Shown here: one piece after another, positions 49,298 through 59,845 of the stretch | Layout: each line of letters opens with the position of its first letter | Numbering within the stretch: the stretch's first letter is position 1 | From: Amoeboaphelidium protococcarum | Taxonomy: Eukaryota > Aphelidiomycota > Aphelidea | Assembly (NCBI GenBank): GCA_023515745.1 | Contig: JALECJ010000255.1 | Location: forward strand, 2,175,000-2,238,999 | DNA: 64,000 nucleotides | Direction of reading: 5' to 3' | Notes under the pieces: model-generated | The model's database searches: none | The model's input: only the letters and a program-made list of their open reading frames with translations | What the model was told of the DNA's origin: nothing | Program-made: the position numbers and the translations under genes

Positions 49298-51637
49298 ATG
49301 ATTGTTGCTAACTGGTTGATTGCTACCTTTGCACTGCTACCAGTAATCAGCCCTCAGCTTGCCCCAGTGGACATGTCCATCACGACTAGCTAAGACGTAA
49401 AGGTATCTGGCTTGGACTCTGCTGGTAATTTCTATCTTTATGGAAGGTATAATGGTTGGCAAAATCATCAGATCTTTTCATCAAATGGATCATCGATCAG
49501 TTTCCCGCCCAACTTGGGTGGGTATCAGGATTCATACATGGCAAAATATGATACACGTGGCCTACTGCAATGGGTGGTTTACGCTAATGGAGTTGATAAA
49601 GACGATTATATACGCGGATTTCATATTGATGCTCAAGACAATCTGATAGTGGTATATTGGGCCCAGTCGAATAACTTTACCGTGTTCAAAGTGGACTAGA
49701 CGAGGAGTCGTTCTTTTCCAAAGATTGGTGCATCTCAGACGGTAGTTTGTAAGTTTGGCTCAAATGGTACGCTCTTGAGATCTGCCAGACTTGATGGTAA
49801 TGAGACTTGGAATGCAGCAGACTATAGTGTGATGGGTCCAAACGGTCAACTTCTTGTCCATTTACTGAATAATTATGTGGGTTACCCCAAGAATCCATTG
49901 CTTTTTTATAACGACGGTAACCAACTTTAGGCTTCAAGCGTTTGTGGTGGTCATTACTTTATGATGGACAACAATCTGAATTACATGTTCCATCTCTCTG
50001 ACAGTACTTTTGCTCCTGAAGTCAAAATGCATATCAACTCTAATGGATGGCTCTACTTTTTAGAGACAGCAGATGGGACTGTTAATATCAAAGACACATC
50101 CGGCAGAGTGATTACAGTGACGTCCAGTACTGGCTCGGATTGTCCTCTGTTAGTATTCAATTAAACTGGACATTTCTAATACTACTGGCGCTTCTCCGGA
50201 CATGGGAATGAAATAGCTGTCGGTATTGCATTTGATAGTCAGAATCATGGATACTTTTCTATAAAGTCTGACAACCAATTCAAAGTTTACAATGCATCTA
50301 ATGTGGCAGTACTAACAGTTGCTTAAAATAACACCAACGGATCTTACATATTTAAATTGTCTGGTGGAAGCAGCATTTTGTAGTGGTATTCCATTACAGG
50401 TGGTTCTAGTAATGAGATTCAATTATTGTTGGATAATCAAGGCGCAAAGTACCTTGTAGGAGTTACTGATGCTTAATTGATAACATACTCGTCGTTGACT
50501 AATTCATACTACTCGCTTTCCCGTCCTGTGGCATTTTAATACGGAATTATCATGATGCTGAGCTAGAGCGATTACGTCCTAGGAGTAACTTACATTTATT
50601 CGAATGGTAGTGCGGTTGATTTGGCATCTGGCGTGGTGATTGCCCGTGGCTCTATGCATATAACTTATCAGTCTTAATCTAACTCGATTGATATAGCCAA
50701 TATGAATGGACTAAAATAAACTTTCCTAGGCTGTTGTCGATTTATAAAAATTGGGAATCTAACTTAATAGGTAGAACCTTAGTATAATCAAACTACAACC
50801 TCTACTACTTAAAGTCTCTCTGTGGCCTCCACTATCTTTGCTGCTTCCTCATCATCATCCACCCCGGTCACCACAAGTATTACAACTTCCGCGCCTTCTC
50901 CGTCATCATCAAGTTTTTTCTCTACATTGACTACTAACACGTCGTTGATAGTAACAAGCACGTCAACCGTTCGTTCTACATTGCCAAGTAGTAGTATTAG
51001 TATCAGTAAGAGTAGTAGTAGCGCGTATCCGACTGTCATTACCAGTACAGGAACTATGTCGATTCCTGATGCCACTATATAATCCACACCTATCCTGTCA
51101 AGTGTGCTCACGTCATCTGACATAATGAGTACTAGCTTGTCTATCGCGTCAGTATAGTCTATTTCGCAGTCAGTGTAAGAGCTATCGACACTGATTTAGT
51201 CATCAGCATTAGTGAAAAGTATCTCCTCTTCGTTATCTTCCTCTGAATAGCTTACGAAGGTCAGTAGCTCTGTTACTTAGACGCTTTTGTAATTCAATGC
51301 TCCCAGCGGCGGTAATAATGGCAAGTCGTATTAAACAACTGACGATCAAGGAGACAACAGAGACAGATCTGGCGCGGCAAATAATCTCAATCAGAATGCC
51401 ATCAATTTGACTTCGATTATTTCAATACTGGCTGGAGTATTTAGTCTTATCATTTTATCGGTTGGTATTGCAGTGTGGTTGCGTGTCAGATCTAGAAAAA
51501 GAAGAAGAATGTAGCAGGCTACCAAGTCAATGACGCAAGTAGGGGGTACTACAGTTCTGAACAACACTATCCCTTTGTACATGTCAAGCATTAATGCTAC
51601 GGTTGGTCTCACTCAGTTGCCTCCGAATTAACAATGA
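49298..51637 (+). CDS. Type I membrane protein with SBBP-like propeller ectodomain and Ser/Thr-rich stalk
   Basis: 779 codons, ATG at 49298, TGA at 51635-51637. The same frame is open to an ATG at 49097, but 49298 gives a proper signal peptide (MIVANWLIATFALLPVISPQ). The ectodomain starts with a beta-propeller-like repeat (LDSAGNFYLYG...DSYMAKYDTRGLLQWV), with many Asn-X-Ser/Thr sites. Residues about 500-665 are almost pure Ser/Thr with Pro and Val, typical of an O-glycosylated stalk. One transmembrane helix (SIISILAGVFSLIILSVGIA, about 704-727) is followed by a basic stop-transfer RSRKRRR and a cytoplasmic tail of about 45 residues. Likely a cell-surface adhesin or receptor; the ligand is unknown. 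Confidence 0.8.
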
Positions 51638-52037
51638 AAGCGATCGTTGATATGAATAAAAGGTTTGAAAGTGCCATTGCTTTCTTAAGAATTTTATACA
51701 ACATATAATGTAAGGGCGTTAAAAGCAATTCTGTATCGAGTCCACTGCAATCTTTCATCACTTGTTTCAGCCGGATGCAACAGGGCAAATGAGATCACAC
51801 TAACCCCACGCTGATTTACTTATTTATTTTCAATAACTATCCGCAATAAGTATCCACAAGAGTTCACTATAAATGGTGATTGAAGGTGTGAAATCTATTC
51901 AGAGAATCAAGCAAGTGCACATCAGTAATACATAAATGTGCTATTAAAGTGAAAGCTCAAAGCGATATTATATCTCTTAATCAATAACGATTATATTCTA
52001 AGTCTAAAAGCCATCAATCAATCAACCATGTATTCAT
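51638..52037. other. Intergenic between convergent genes
   Basis: 400 bp of 3' sequence shared by two convergent genes. No coding, repeat or RNA signal seen. Confidence 0.4.
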
Positions 52038-54378
52038 TCATTGTTTAGGAAGGGCAATCTTGCAATCGTGACGACCACTATACTTTCCAACTATATCATT
52101 CTTGACACTGCGCACGTATATTCCCAGCTCAGAACCTTCTTTATAATATGGATGCTCGAGCATAATCTTATTAGTGTCAGTAAAAAACTCTTTATACGCC
52201 AGATGTTCCCAAATAGAGTATTTATCAGGCTTGATGCCATTCCATGGCTCTGCCCACTCAACCAGCACACCTTTAACATAAGACCCGGAGTATACAAGTG
52301 AGCATGTGATTGAATTCTCATTAATTATGGATGGCAACACCGACGAGTCAACTCGGAACTGATTCAAGTTCATATTCTTCCCCTCTTCTAAACCCTCCTG
52401 AATAAGAGCGATGACTTCCTACACATCAACTTTGGTATCTTGATATATTCTGAATAGCCAGTACGGATCTGTACAGCAGACATGAGGCGGCACCGTGAGA
52501 GTCTCTTCAATCTTTCGGCGCTCGTCATCACTCAAATGCACGAGACCGCCATGATACATATCACGATCTGGGTGAGGAATGTTATTCTCCTTGTGAGTGT
52601 TCTTCCATGGACGATAGACCAAATTCATTCCTTTTAGCCCCGCTAGAGTTTTGTAAGGAGTATATCCTTCAGGTGGAACGACATAAGGGTATAACTCAAT
52701 TAGCACTGAACGTCTCGGCATGAATAAAGACATTATCAGAACACTGCCATGCATTCCAACTGCCACCTTGGTCCTTCTCAATATCTCAATCTACTGTTTG
52801 AACGTCAGATCCTCCATTCGTATGAACTAAGGCTTCAGTTGGAACTTGGTGGCAATTCCATTGAGCAAGTCATCCTCATTCAGTATTAAACGATTCTACC
52901 TTCTGGAAAATACCACAGCTACATCAGCCACAGGTTCTGCAACGTCAAATTCAGGCTTCAATAAATCCAGTTTATACGCAATGTAATCAGCAAAGTCGCG
53001 AACATAATACCCATTCACCTGCTTGTCTTTGATAGGACCTTGAGGTGAAAGAAATCCATACTAGTACCAATTCAAAGCCTTACTCTAGCCAACAATGGCA
53101 TCATTGAATACAGTGATTACATCTTTATTTTGTGACAAAGAAGACTTGTACTGAGCCGGGTAATCAGTGAACAGATTAAAAACGTGTCCGTACTCATAAG
53201 CCTCATGACCATCAGTCAAATACACCAGATGATCAGTTGAGAATTGAGCAAACTATGGCTTATCTGTGGCAGTAAAATCATCTTCAGTATTAGCAAAGCG
53301 GCGAATATTGTAATACAAGCCAAGTGCATCATCGTGTAGAGAGTGCATAATATTACCAACGTGAAATCTGCTTATCAAAAATGACTTCTTCTCCACTACA
53401 TTCACCAACACGTCCTTAAACTTATCCTGAGTAGCTTCATCATAATTGAAATAAAAGTACGAGTGATCGTCAATACTTGTCATGTCAACCAGGGCCGGAG
53501 ACCGATCTTTGGGCACGTTATCAAGAACTGAATGCTCCGTGATGACAACGAAATACAAATCCATCTTGGGATGATAGTATAAATTCTTGAAGCGACAAAC
53601 TCGATCATATTTCTTCTCTCCAAAGCACCAAATAGAAGATTCTGGCAACTTGGGATATACTTTCTTGTATATTCCATTGACCCCGTTGCCTGCATCACTG
53701 TTTTACTCTGTTGAAGTCTTTTTTCCATTCAGTGCAGAATTAGCTACATATATAAAGTCACCATGAGGGAGTTAATAAATTTTGTTAGATAACTGAACAG
53801 CATTAATAGTCATACCTTGAATAGTCTTTAAACTCTCCTCCAACTTGACGCGTAAGGACTTTTCAGATCCCAGCTGATTTTTCAGATCGCTTATAAGAAC
53901 ATCTTTAACCAACAAGTCCTAGTTCAACTCCCCTACAGTCTGCGTTTGCTACTTGACTTTATCAGCTACTCCTACTAAGAATTTCATAATGAAAAAATAA
54001 ATAAATCACATTAAACCATTAGATTAAATAACACGTACCTTTTAGCTTCTTTACAATGTCAGCCTCATCAGGCGATAGAGTGGAGCCGTCGTTATGAGAG
54101 GTGAAATCTCTGTCGAGTTTCTGGTCAAGCCGGTCGTAAGATTTCAAGCCATTATTATTCACATCACTACGTTGACCAGCTTTCAGTGAGGTATAAAATA
54201 TCAAAGGCAGAGACGCATAAAGGGCTATAAATGCTAGTAATACAACCACTAGAATATTCCATCGAGAGAATATCAGTTTAATCAAAGGAGACCTGAGTGG
54301 AGATTTGTGCTTTGAGTTGTTATAAGCATTGTTGCCACGAGTACCACTTTTGTACAGAGGAAGAGAGGTATTCATCAT
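52038..54378 (-). CDS. POMGNT2: GT61 glycosyltransferase, POMGNT2-like, with C-terminal FN3-like region (one intron)
   Basis: ATG at 54378, TGA at 52038-52040, intron 53975-54038 (64 bp). Exon 1 encodes a type II signal anchor (ILVVVLLAFIALYASLPLIF, about residues 41-60). The lumenal part has the GT61 core: TKVAVGMHGSVLIMSLFMPR, IELYPYVVPPEGYTPYKTLA, and a C-terminal WLFRIYQDTKVDV that closely resembles POMGNT2. An FN3-like segment follows (VLVEWAEPWNGIKPDKYSIW). POMGNT2 adds GlcNAc to O-mannose in the ER. Whether this enzyme uses O-mannose, or is a fungal-type GT61 relative with another acceptor, cannot be settled here. Confidence 0.85.
53975..54038 (-). other. Intron of the POMGNT2-like gene (64 bp, GT-AG)
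   Basis: GTACGT...CTTAG; splicing joins two different reading frames (exon 1 ending AAA-G, exon 2 starting TA-GGA) into one open frame. Confidence 0.8.
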
Positions 54379-54906
54379 GTATCAACTATTTTTTGCTTAA
54401 GATGGTTTATAATTACTAAGATAATACAGAAGCACCTGGATAGCAGTGGATATCAGTTAATACTTTGAATGTTAGAAGACCAGTAGTAAAGAGTTCCAAA
54501 AATATACAGCAAAGTTAAGCGTTACTAAGCAGCGGGTAAACGGCAGTTGAATTATAGTCAGGCCGATCTAAAAAAAATGTTGAAACAATAAATTGAATCT
54601 TTCTTTACGCGCTTTATTGAAAAGAGATCGTCGATGAGTTACACTATTGACTGAATCGGTAGATTGACGTCAATTAGTGGATGTGATCACACAGGTAATA
54701 CTTGTTAATCTCAGGATCCAATCACCTAAAAGCTTGGCGATTTTCTTGCTGGTTGGGAGATTTTTATGGAAATTTATTAAATCGTGGCTTCTATCTGATT
54801 ACTTCTGCTAGATGAGGGTCTTCATATTGTGGATTGAATGACACAAGATGGCAATAATTCAATTCATAATCATCAATTAATTATACCCAATTTCAAACTA
54901 GAAAAT
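54379..54906. other. Intergenic, upstream of the POMGNT2-like gene and downstream of the Tubby gene
   Basis: 528 bp; I see no supported gene, repeat or RNA. Confidence 0.4.
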
Positions 54907-56034
54907 TCACACATCAACGTAAGCATCGAAAACACTCAGAGCCAGGCCGAACGCATCAATAGGACAGAATGGATAGAGAATGTCCAAAGCGAACGAGTTT
55001 TCATCAATCTTGCCAAATTGTAAAATTAGCGGCTGAGATTCCAGAGTCACATCGACTATTTAAAAGTTCTTAATAGAGGACATCAACACTCTGCCTCCGA
55101 AATCTAGATTTAGCTATTTACTTCTCTCATCAATATTGGGCTTCTTGCTTTTATACACGACTAGCTTGTTGGTTCCACCCGCTTCGAAATCTTTAGCAAT
55201 ATCTTCAGTAAATGGCTCACTAGTACCACTCAGGTCATCTAAAACCAATTTACTTCTCAATCCAATATTAATAGCCTTCGGTAGCTTCTTCTGATACGAC
55301 ACATAAGCCATAGCAGGTAGAGGCTTCTTTGCTTCAGTCAATTTAACAATGTTTCTAGTGTCATAAACAGTGAATTAATGACACAGTTTATCGCTGACAA
55401 TCTTTGCGACAAAGGTATTCTGAATAGGATCTTCATTAGTGCCTTTACCTACAATACCATTCATATCGGAGCCAACAAAGAATGTAGAAGGTGAGGAGCT
55501 GACATGAGCAGCATACAAGAACACCTTATCATCAGTCTCATTAGTCAGCGTGTACAACTTCTTGGACTTTCGGGTCAGCTTACACTTCAAAATACTACCA
55601 GGCGGTATGCGAGAGAAGAGCTCGAATGTACCGGACATTGCTTTACTAAACTTCAGAGGATTAGCTATATTCTTCAGCACATTATTAGCCGCTAAAAGTT
55701 TCTGGGTGGATTGTGATGCTATACCACCTTGGCTTATAGTGCTGGATCGCTGACCCTTCACAGGAGGAGGGACATAATTATCACCATCCTGAGGCATATA
55801 GGACAGATGCTTAAGCAAAGGATGTGCACATTTGACTGGAATTCCAGGCTTCAAAAGAATTTACACTGGCTCGGTCTACTTCTCATACTCGGCAGGGGAG
55901 CGCAGAATCACCGATGACGACGGTCTAGATAAACTATCAGTCTTAATTTGTTATTGGAACGGATTATCCTTTAACTTTCGAGGAGTTCCAGGAGTTCCAG
56001 ATAGTAAGGGACTACTATTTTCAACTGAAGTCAT
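54907..56034 (-). CDS. TULP: Tubby-like protein
   Basis: 375 codons, ATG at 56034, TGA at 54907-54909, no intron. The first ~140 residues are Ser/Pro/Lys-rich and probably disordered. The C-terminal Tubby beta-barrel follows: ILKCKLTRKSKKLYTL, VFLYAAHVSSSPSTFFVG, FTVYDTRNI, GGRVLMSSIKNFQIVD, PLILQFGKIDENSFALDILY and the closing PIDAFGLALSVFDAY. Tubby domains bind phosphatidylinositol-4,5-bisphosphate and, in animals and protists, help deliver proteins to cilia. Aphelid zoospores and related flagellates would need that; the biological role here is inferred. Confidence 0.9.
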
Positions 56035-56381
56035 TTTTGTTGCACAAAATATAGCGAATCTTCCACCTTACAACAATTGCTGATGAAACAAAAAAAATAG
56101 CAGAAGAAGAAATTGTGAAACGATTTGTTTCAGCAGAGAGAGATACTTGATCAATAAGAAGAGGCGAGTCGTCGCTGAAAAATTTAGTAATCTAAAGAGA
56201 CAACAATAGGGAAGACAGACACGGCGTGATCACAGAAACTAAAACTGGTCCCGTCAAGTAGCAAAGAATGAAGATTTCAAACAACAGATACTACATTGAA
56301 GAATAAAATCATATAGCATATTTAAAACTAAAGACTCTCGAAGGAATAGCTGACACGACGATAACAATGCGACCTCGGGGA
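56035..56381. other. Intergenic, upstream of the Tubby gene
   Basis: 347 bp with short A-runs; no gene, repeat or RNA signal supported. Confidence 0.4.
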
Positions 56382-57507
56382 TCACTTGTGAAATATTTTC
56401 CCAAACAGACCGCGAATGCCCTTATTCGAGTTTTTTCTATTTCCAGCAGCTTGAGGTTCTATTCCAGAAAGAGCAGGGGATTTCTGGGCATCTTCCACCT
56501 CTTTACCGGGATTCCTGCCCATCGACGATTAGTTAGAGGTGACCTGCTATTCCTATGTAACAGTATCCTACTAACTTTCGTATATCTTTTACAATGCTGG
56601 CGCGTCCACTGCCCGCTTTGATACCACCGTATTTTAGTCATTAATCTTACCATCAGACACACCATTTGACGCGACTCCATTCGCAGTGGCACTTTGATGA
56701 AGCGATAGCTTGTTAGCGACCTGAGCCAGAGTGTGGTCTTCTGTGCTCTAACCTGTAGTGCTAAAAGATAAAGGTGACGATACCATCTTGTCATTATCAG
56801 ACACAACGCCTTCCTATCCATCTTATCCATAAATATCAGCAGTTGGACGTTTGGCATCAGAAGTTCGACTTGCGAGAGGAGTCAATTAAAACTGAGGAGG
56901 CTCCACGACGTATGTACTGTGTTTAGTCAAATCCTCTGCACTCTTTACACGGTCCGTGATGTCGACCGGCTTTTTAGGTTTCTTGAACTGCTCAGTAACA
57001 CTTAGACGGACGGGTGGTTAATCAATATCTAGCAGAGCAGATCCGACACTGACCACACTAGATTAAGTCGATAGATGTGTGCTCATTCGCTTGCGCTCCA
57101 CCTGCCGTCTTTCCAGCGTATCCGATGGTTTTCTCGTTCGTCGTGACAGCGTGTTCATATTCTCAGCATTTCTCGCTATATCCGCATCACTCCCTGATGC
57201 ATCTGCAGTGCTCTATCCAATGTCGCCAAATTCTTTTAATCTATTCTTCATCTTGCTGTATGATGCATATTTCCTACTTATATTTCTGTCTTACACGATA
57301 TCATCTTTTGCTGGCTTCTTGCCGTGTTGCGCCAGAAATTCCGACTCGTATTTCTTCAATTCACTTCTCAATGCCTTTATTTAGGACTTGACCTCCAAGC
57401 TGTTCATGCTCACTACACCCAGATAAAGTAGAAGTGACAAATTTAAATCAATGTCAAGTAAAAAAAGTCTTACTGAAATCTGATGTGCTCACACTATTCG
57501 ATGCCAT
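56382..57507 (-). CDS. Protein with an Sld2/FAM13-type N-terminal motif, otherwise disordered (one intron)
   Basis: 354 codons after removing a 61 bp intron (57413-57473); ATG at 57507, TGA at 56382-56384. Near the N-terminus is an amphipathic motif, ALRSELKKYESEFLAQHGKK, then PAKDDIVQDRNISRKYASY and KMKNRLKEF. This pattern (LK..E..F...HG.KP...DI....I..KY..Y..MK..L) occurs in the replication factor Sld2/RECQL4 N-terminus and also in FAM13 proteins. The remaining ~270 residues are Ser/Thr/Lys/Pro-rich with SP and TP sites, ending GIRGLFGKIFHK. The Sld2 reading (phospho-regulated replication initiation) is attractive but I cannot separate it from FAM13. Confidence 0.6.
57413..57473 (-). other. 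Intron of the Sld2/FAM13-motif gene (61 bp, GT-AG)
   Basis: GTAAGA...GTGTAG with ACTTGAC/TTGACAT-like branch candidates; splicing keeps one frame from the ATG and avoids a TGA. Confidence 0.75.
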
Positions 57508-57800
57508 TTCCTTCTACTATACCTTTTGAAGTTGTTTTGATTGACTGACAGATTGAGTTTGTAACAATTGTGAAAGTTGATGGGCAGGTGAGAGTGGCGA
57601 AGCTATAAAAAGATCAGACCAAATGCAAGACACTTTGGAAGCGCCTAACAACGACGCGACAACTATTCTAGAAATTCTATTTAGAATCATATACATTAAA
57701 AGATTATTAGCTACTTAAACCTGTTAATAGAAAGTTATTACATCACAGAATGGCTATTATAGTCCCGGAGAAAAATGCTTCACAGTGATACAGATATCAG

Positions 57801-58157
57801 TCAATCCTATTGTCGACACTTGTGGAAAAGCGGAAATCCACAGGCGATGCAGCTTATCAGGTAGCATAGCAAGACGACGACAATGGTTATAACAATGAGC
57901 ATCCGTTTACTCTTCCAATTCATAGATTTTTTAAGTCTAGAGCTACCAAATTTGAAGTCTTGTGAATTTTGATTTAATCCTTCAGTCTTGTTTATGAGGA
58001 GCTCTAGTTGATCATTGCGATCCATCACTTTCTCGATATTTTGGCGCATGATATTCTTCACCTCTTCCACTTCTTAGACACTCTCATATAGTTTGTCATT
58101 ATTTATTTGCTATAATAAGGATTCGGATTCCTCAATATTTGACTCCCTTGTGCTCAT
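57801..58157 (-). CDS. R-SNARE (brevin/VAMP type)
   Basis: 118 codons, ATG at 58157, TGA at 57801-57803. A short N-terminal stretch is followed by the SNARE motif VEEVKNIMRQNIEKVMDRND, then QLELLINKTEGLNQNSQDF. The central Arg of MDRND fits the zero-layer residue of R-SNAREs. A C-terminal tail anchor (MLIVITIVVVLLCYLISCIA) and a Cys-containing end follow. No longin domain is seen upstream in frame, so it resembles VAMP2/VAMP8 rather than VAMP7, unless an N-terminal exon lies further upstream. It acts in vesicle fusion; the target compartment is unknown. Confidence 0.85.
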
Positions 58158-58954
58158 TTGTATCTTGCAGTACAAACCTGTTGATATATTTTGTCCCCAC
58201 CATCTGTAAAATCAAGGAGTGTAAAATACGCGAAGATGACGTTCATTAACTCGCGGGCGCCAGTCACTATCAGACGAGTGCCATAATAATGTCATTTATA
58301 TTAAGATTAAAGTTTTCCGTTGCATTCTAACCTTGGCCATATTATTCGATACAGAATAACATTCTACGCGAGTCAATAATCTCTAGTAGGGACTTTGATA
58401 TCAGCCGTGTACTGTACTTCCCTTCTGCGGTAACAAATTCATCCTTGTTTAATTGCTAACTTGTGAAGGCCAAGGCTGATTGTATCTTAATTAAAGCTAG
58501 TATGCTAAGTCGAACCACTCAAATAGCCTTTAAATTTGATGAGCGAGGTGAAACGATCTACTATATACTACAACTACTGGAGCAGATCAGTGATCTCCAG
58601 CATATACAGTACAAGGCGGCTGTAAAGGCAACTTGAAGCAATTTAGCAGATTCTGCAGGTAAAACAATATTGAAGAGATATGGCTAAACGCGTCTCATAA
58701 TACTTCAAATTTAGAATGACTTTTCAGGAGTTAATTTTATCTAACTAGAACCTCTCTGTAAATTGTGGCAATAGCATACTGTAAATGATCTTAGAATAAA
58801 GAAATAGGCTTGTTATGAAATGAACAAAGTTGTCTTTTGCTTTCCAAATATATCTGCGTCATTAATCACTGGCTTAGAACATTATGAAGCATGGTGAAAC
58901 GCGTCATTTCATTTCTCTTCTTGACTAGCGTTTTATGACAGGAACAATTCCAAA
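58158..58954. other. Unresolved 797 bp spacer between the R-SNARE and SOUL genes
   Basis: Both strands have long TGA-free stretches. On plus, ATG at about 58291 opens roughly 115 codons (MSFILRLKFSVAF...) ending at TGA near 58636. On minus, a stretch containing NKDEFVTAEGKYSTRLISKS is open. With a single stop codon, open frames of this length are expected by chance, and neither resembles a family I know. Two ACGCGT hexamers are near 58688 and 58899. Confidence 0.3.
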
Positions 58955-59587
58955 ATGACATCATTATTTGGCATAATCAGAGAAGAGACTCCGAAGTTTA
59001 GTATACTTAAGAAGGCAGCTGGCTATGAAATCAGAGAATATGAGCCTTAGATAAGAGCTGAGGTTGAGTATGATAGTAAATCGCTAGTCTCCGGGCAAGG
59101 TTTTCGTTCATTAGCCGGCTTCATCTTTGGAGACAATGTCAAGAAGGAGTCCATATCCATGACTTCGCCTGTTATCACATCTCAGCAAGCTACTACTCAA
59201 TCCGATAAAGGTTCCAGCGAAAAGATTAGTATGACTGCTCCGGTACAAACTGTAAAAACTGACGGCGATAAAGTGAAAATGGCATTTGTTCTTCCATCAA
59301 AATATACTGACGTGTCACAGTTGCCGACACCCAAGAATGATCAAGTCAAGCTTTGTCAAGTGCCCAAGTAAACGTTTGCCGTCGCCCAGTTCAGCTGGAG
59401 TGCTTCTGATGAGACTGTGAAAAGTGAAGAAGAAAAATTGCGACAGAGCCTATCAAATGATTCTGACGTGTCTATCCCGCCCAATGCTCAAGTGCTTCTG
59501 GCGCGTTACAATCCACCATGGACACTTGCATTCCTGCGCACTAATGAAATTTTGCTTCCGGTTACATTTAAGTCCAGCAGCGAATGA
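58955..59587 (+). CDS. SOUL-family heme-binding protein
   Basis: 210 codons, ATG at 58955, TGA at 59585-59587. The fold's landmarks are present: YEIREYEPQIRAEVEYD near residue 30, the repeated ISMTSPVI and KISMTAPVQT, MAFVLPSKYTD, and the ending ARYNPPWTLAFLRTNEILLP. SOUL/HBP proteins bind tetrapyrroles; the heme-binding His of animal HBP1 is not conserved throughout the family and I could not place it. No signal peptide, so probably cytosolic. Its neighbour ATG7 is on the same strand, 258 bp downstream. Confidence 0.92.
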
Positions 59588-59845
59588 AAAGATATTATAT
59601 CCATAGTTCTTAACTATGTTTTATAAGTTGAAATAAAAATTTTGTTTGTCAGAAGTGGATGCTTTCAATCCTTTAGTCGTGAGTCTTAATCAGTACAGAT
59701 TCCGTTGTGAGACCGTTCTCCTTTCTCGTGAGAAACCGGCTCTTCATCTAAGAACTCTTTGTAAAGCTCATGGGCATTTCCTCTCTTGTTTCATTCACTG
59801 CATTTTATTTACTCTCTCGTTGACATTCAATAATAATCGATAGTC

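Noticed and set aside
50809..51123. Minus-strand Val/Asp-rich ORF
   Set aside because: It is the antisense of the Ser/Thr-rich stalk of the membrane protein.
58291..58640. Plus-strand ORF MSFILRLKFSVAF... and an opposing minus-strand open stretch
   Set aside because: Both are within the length expected by chance when only TGA stops. Neither matches a family I know, so neither is called as a gene.
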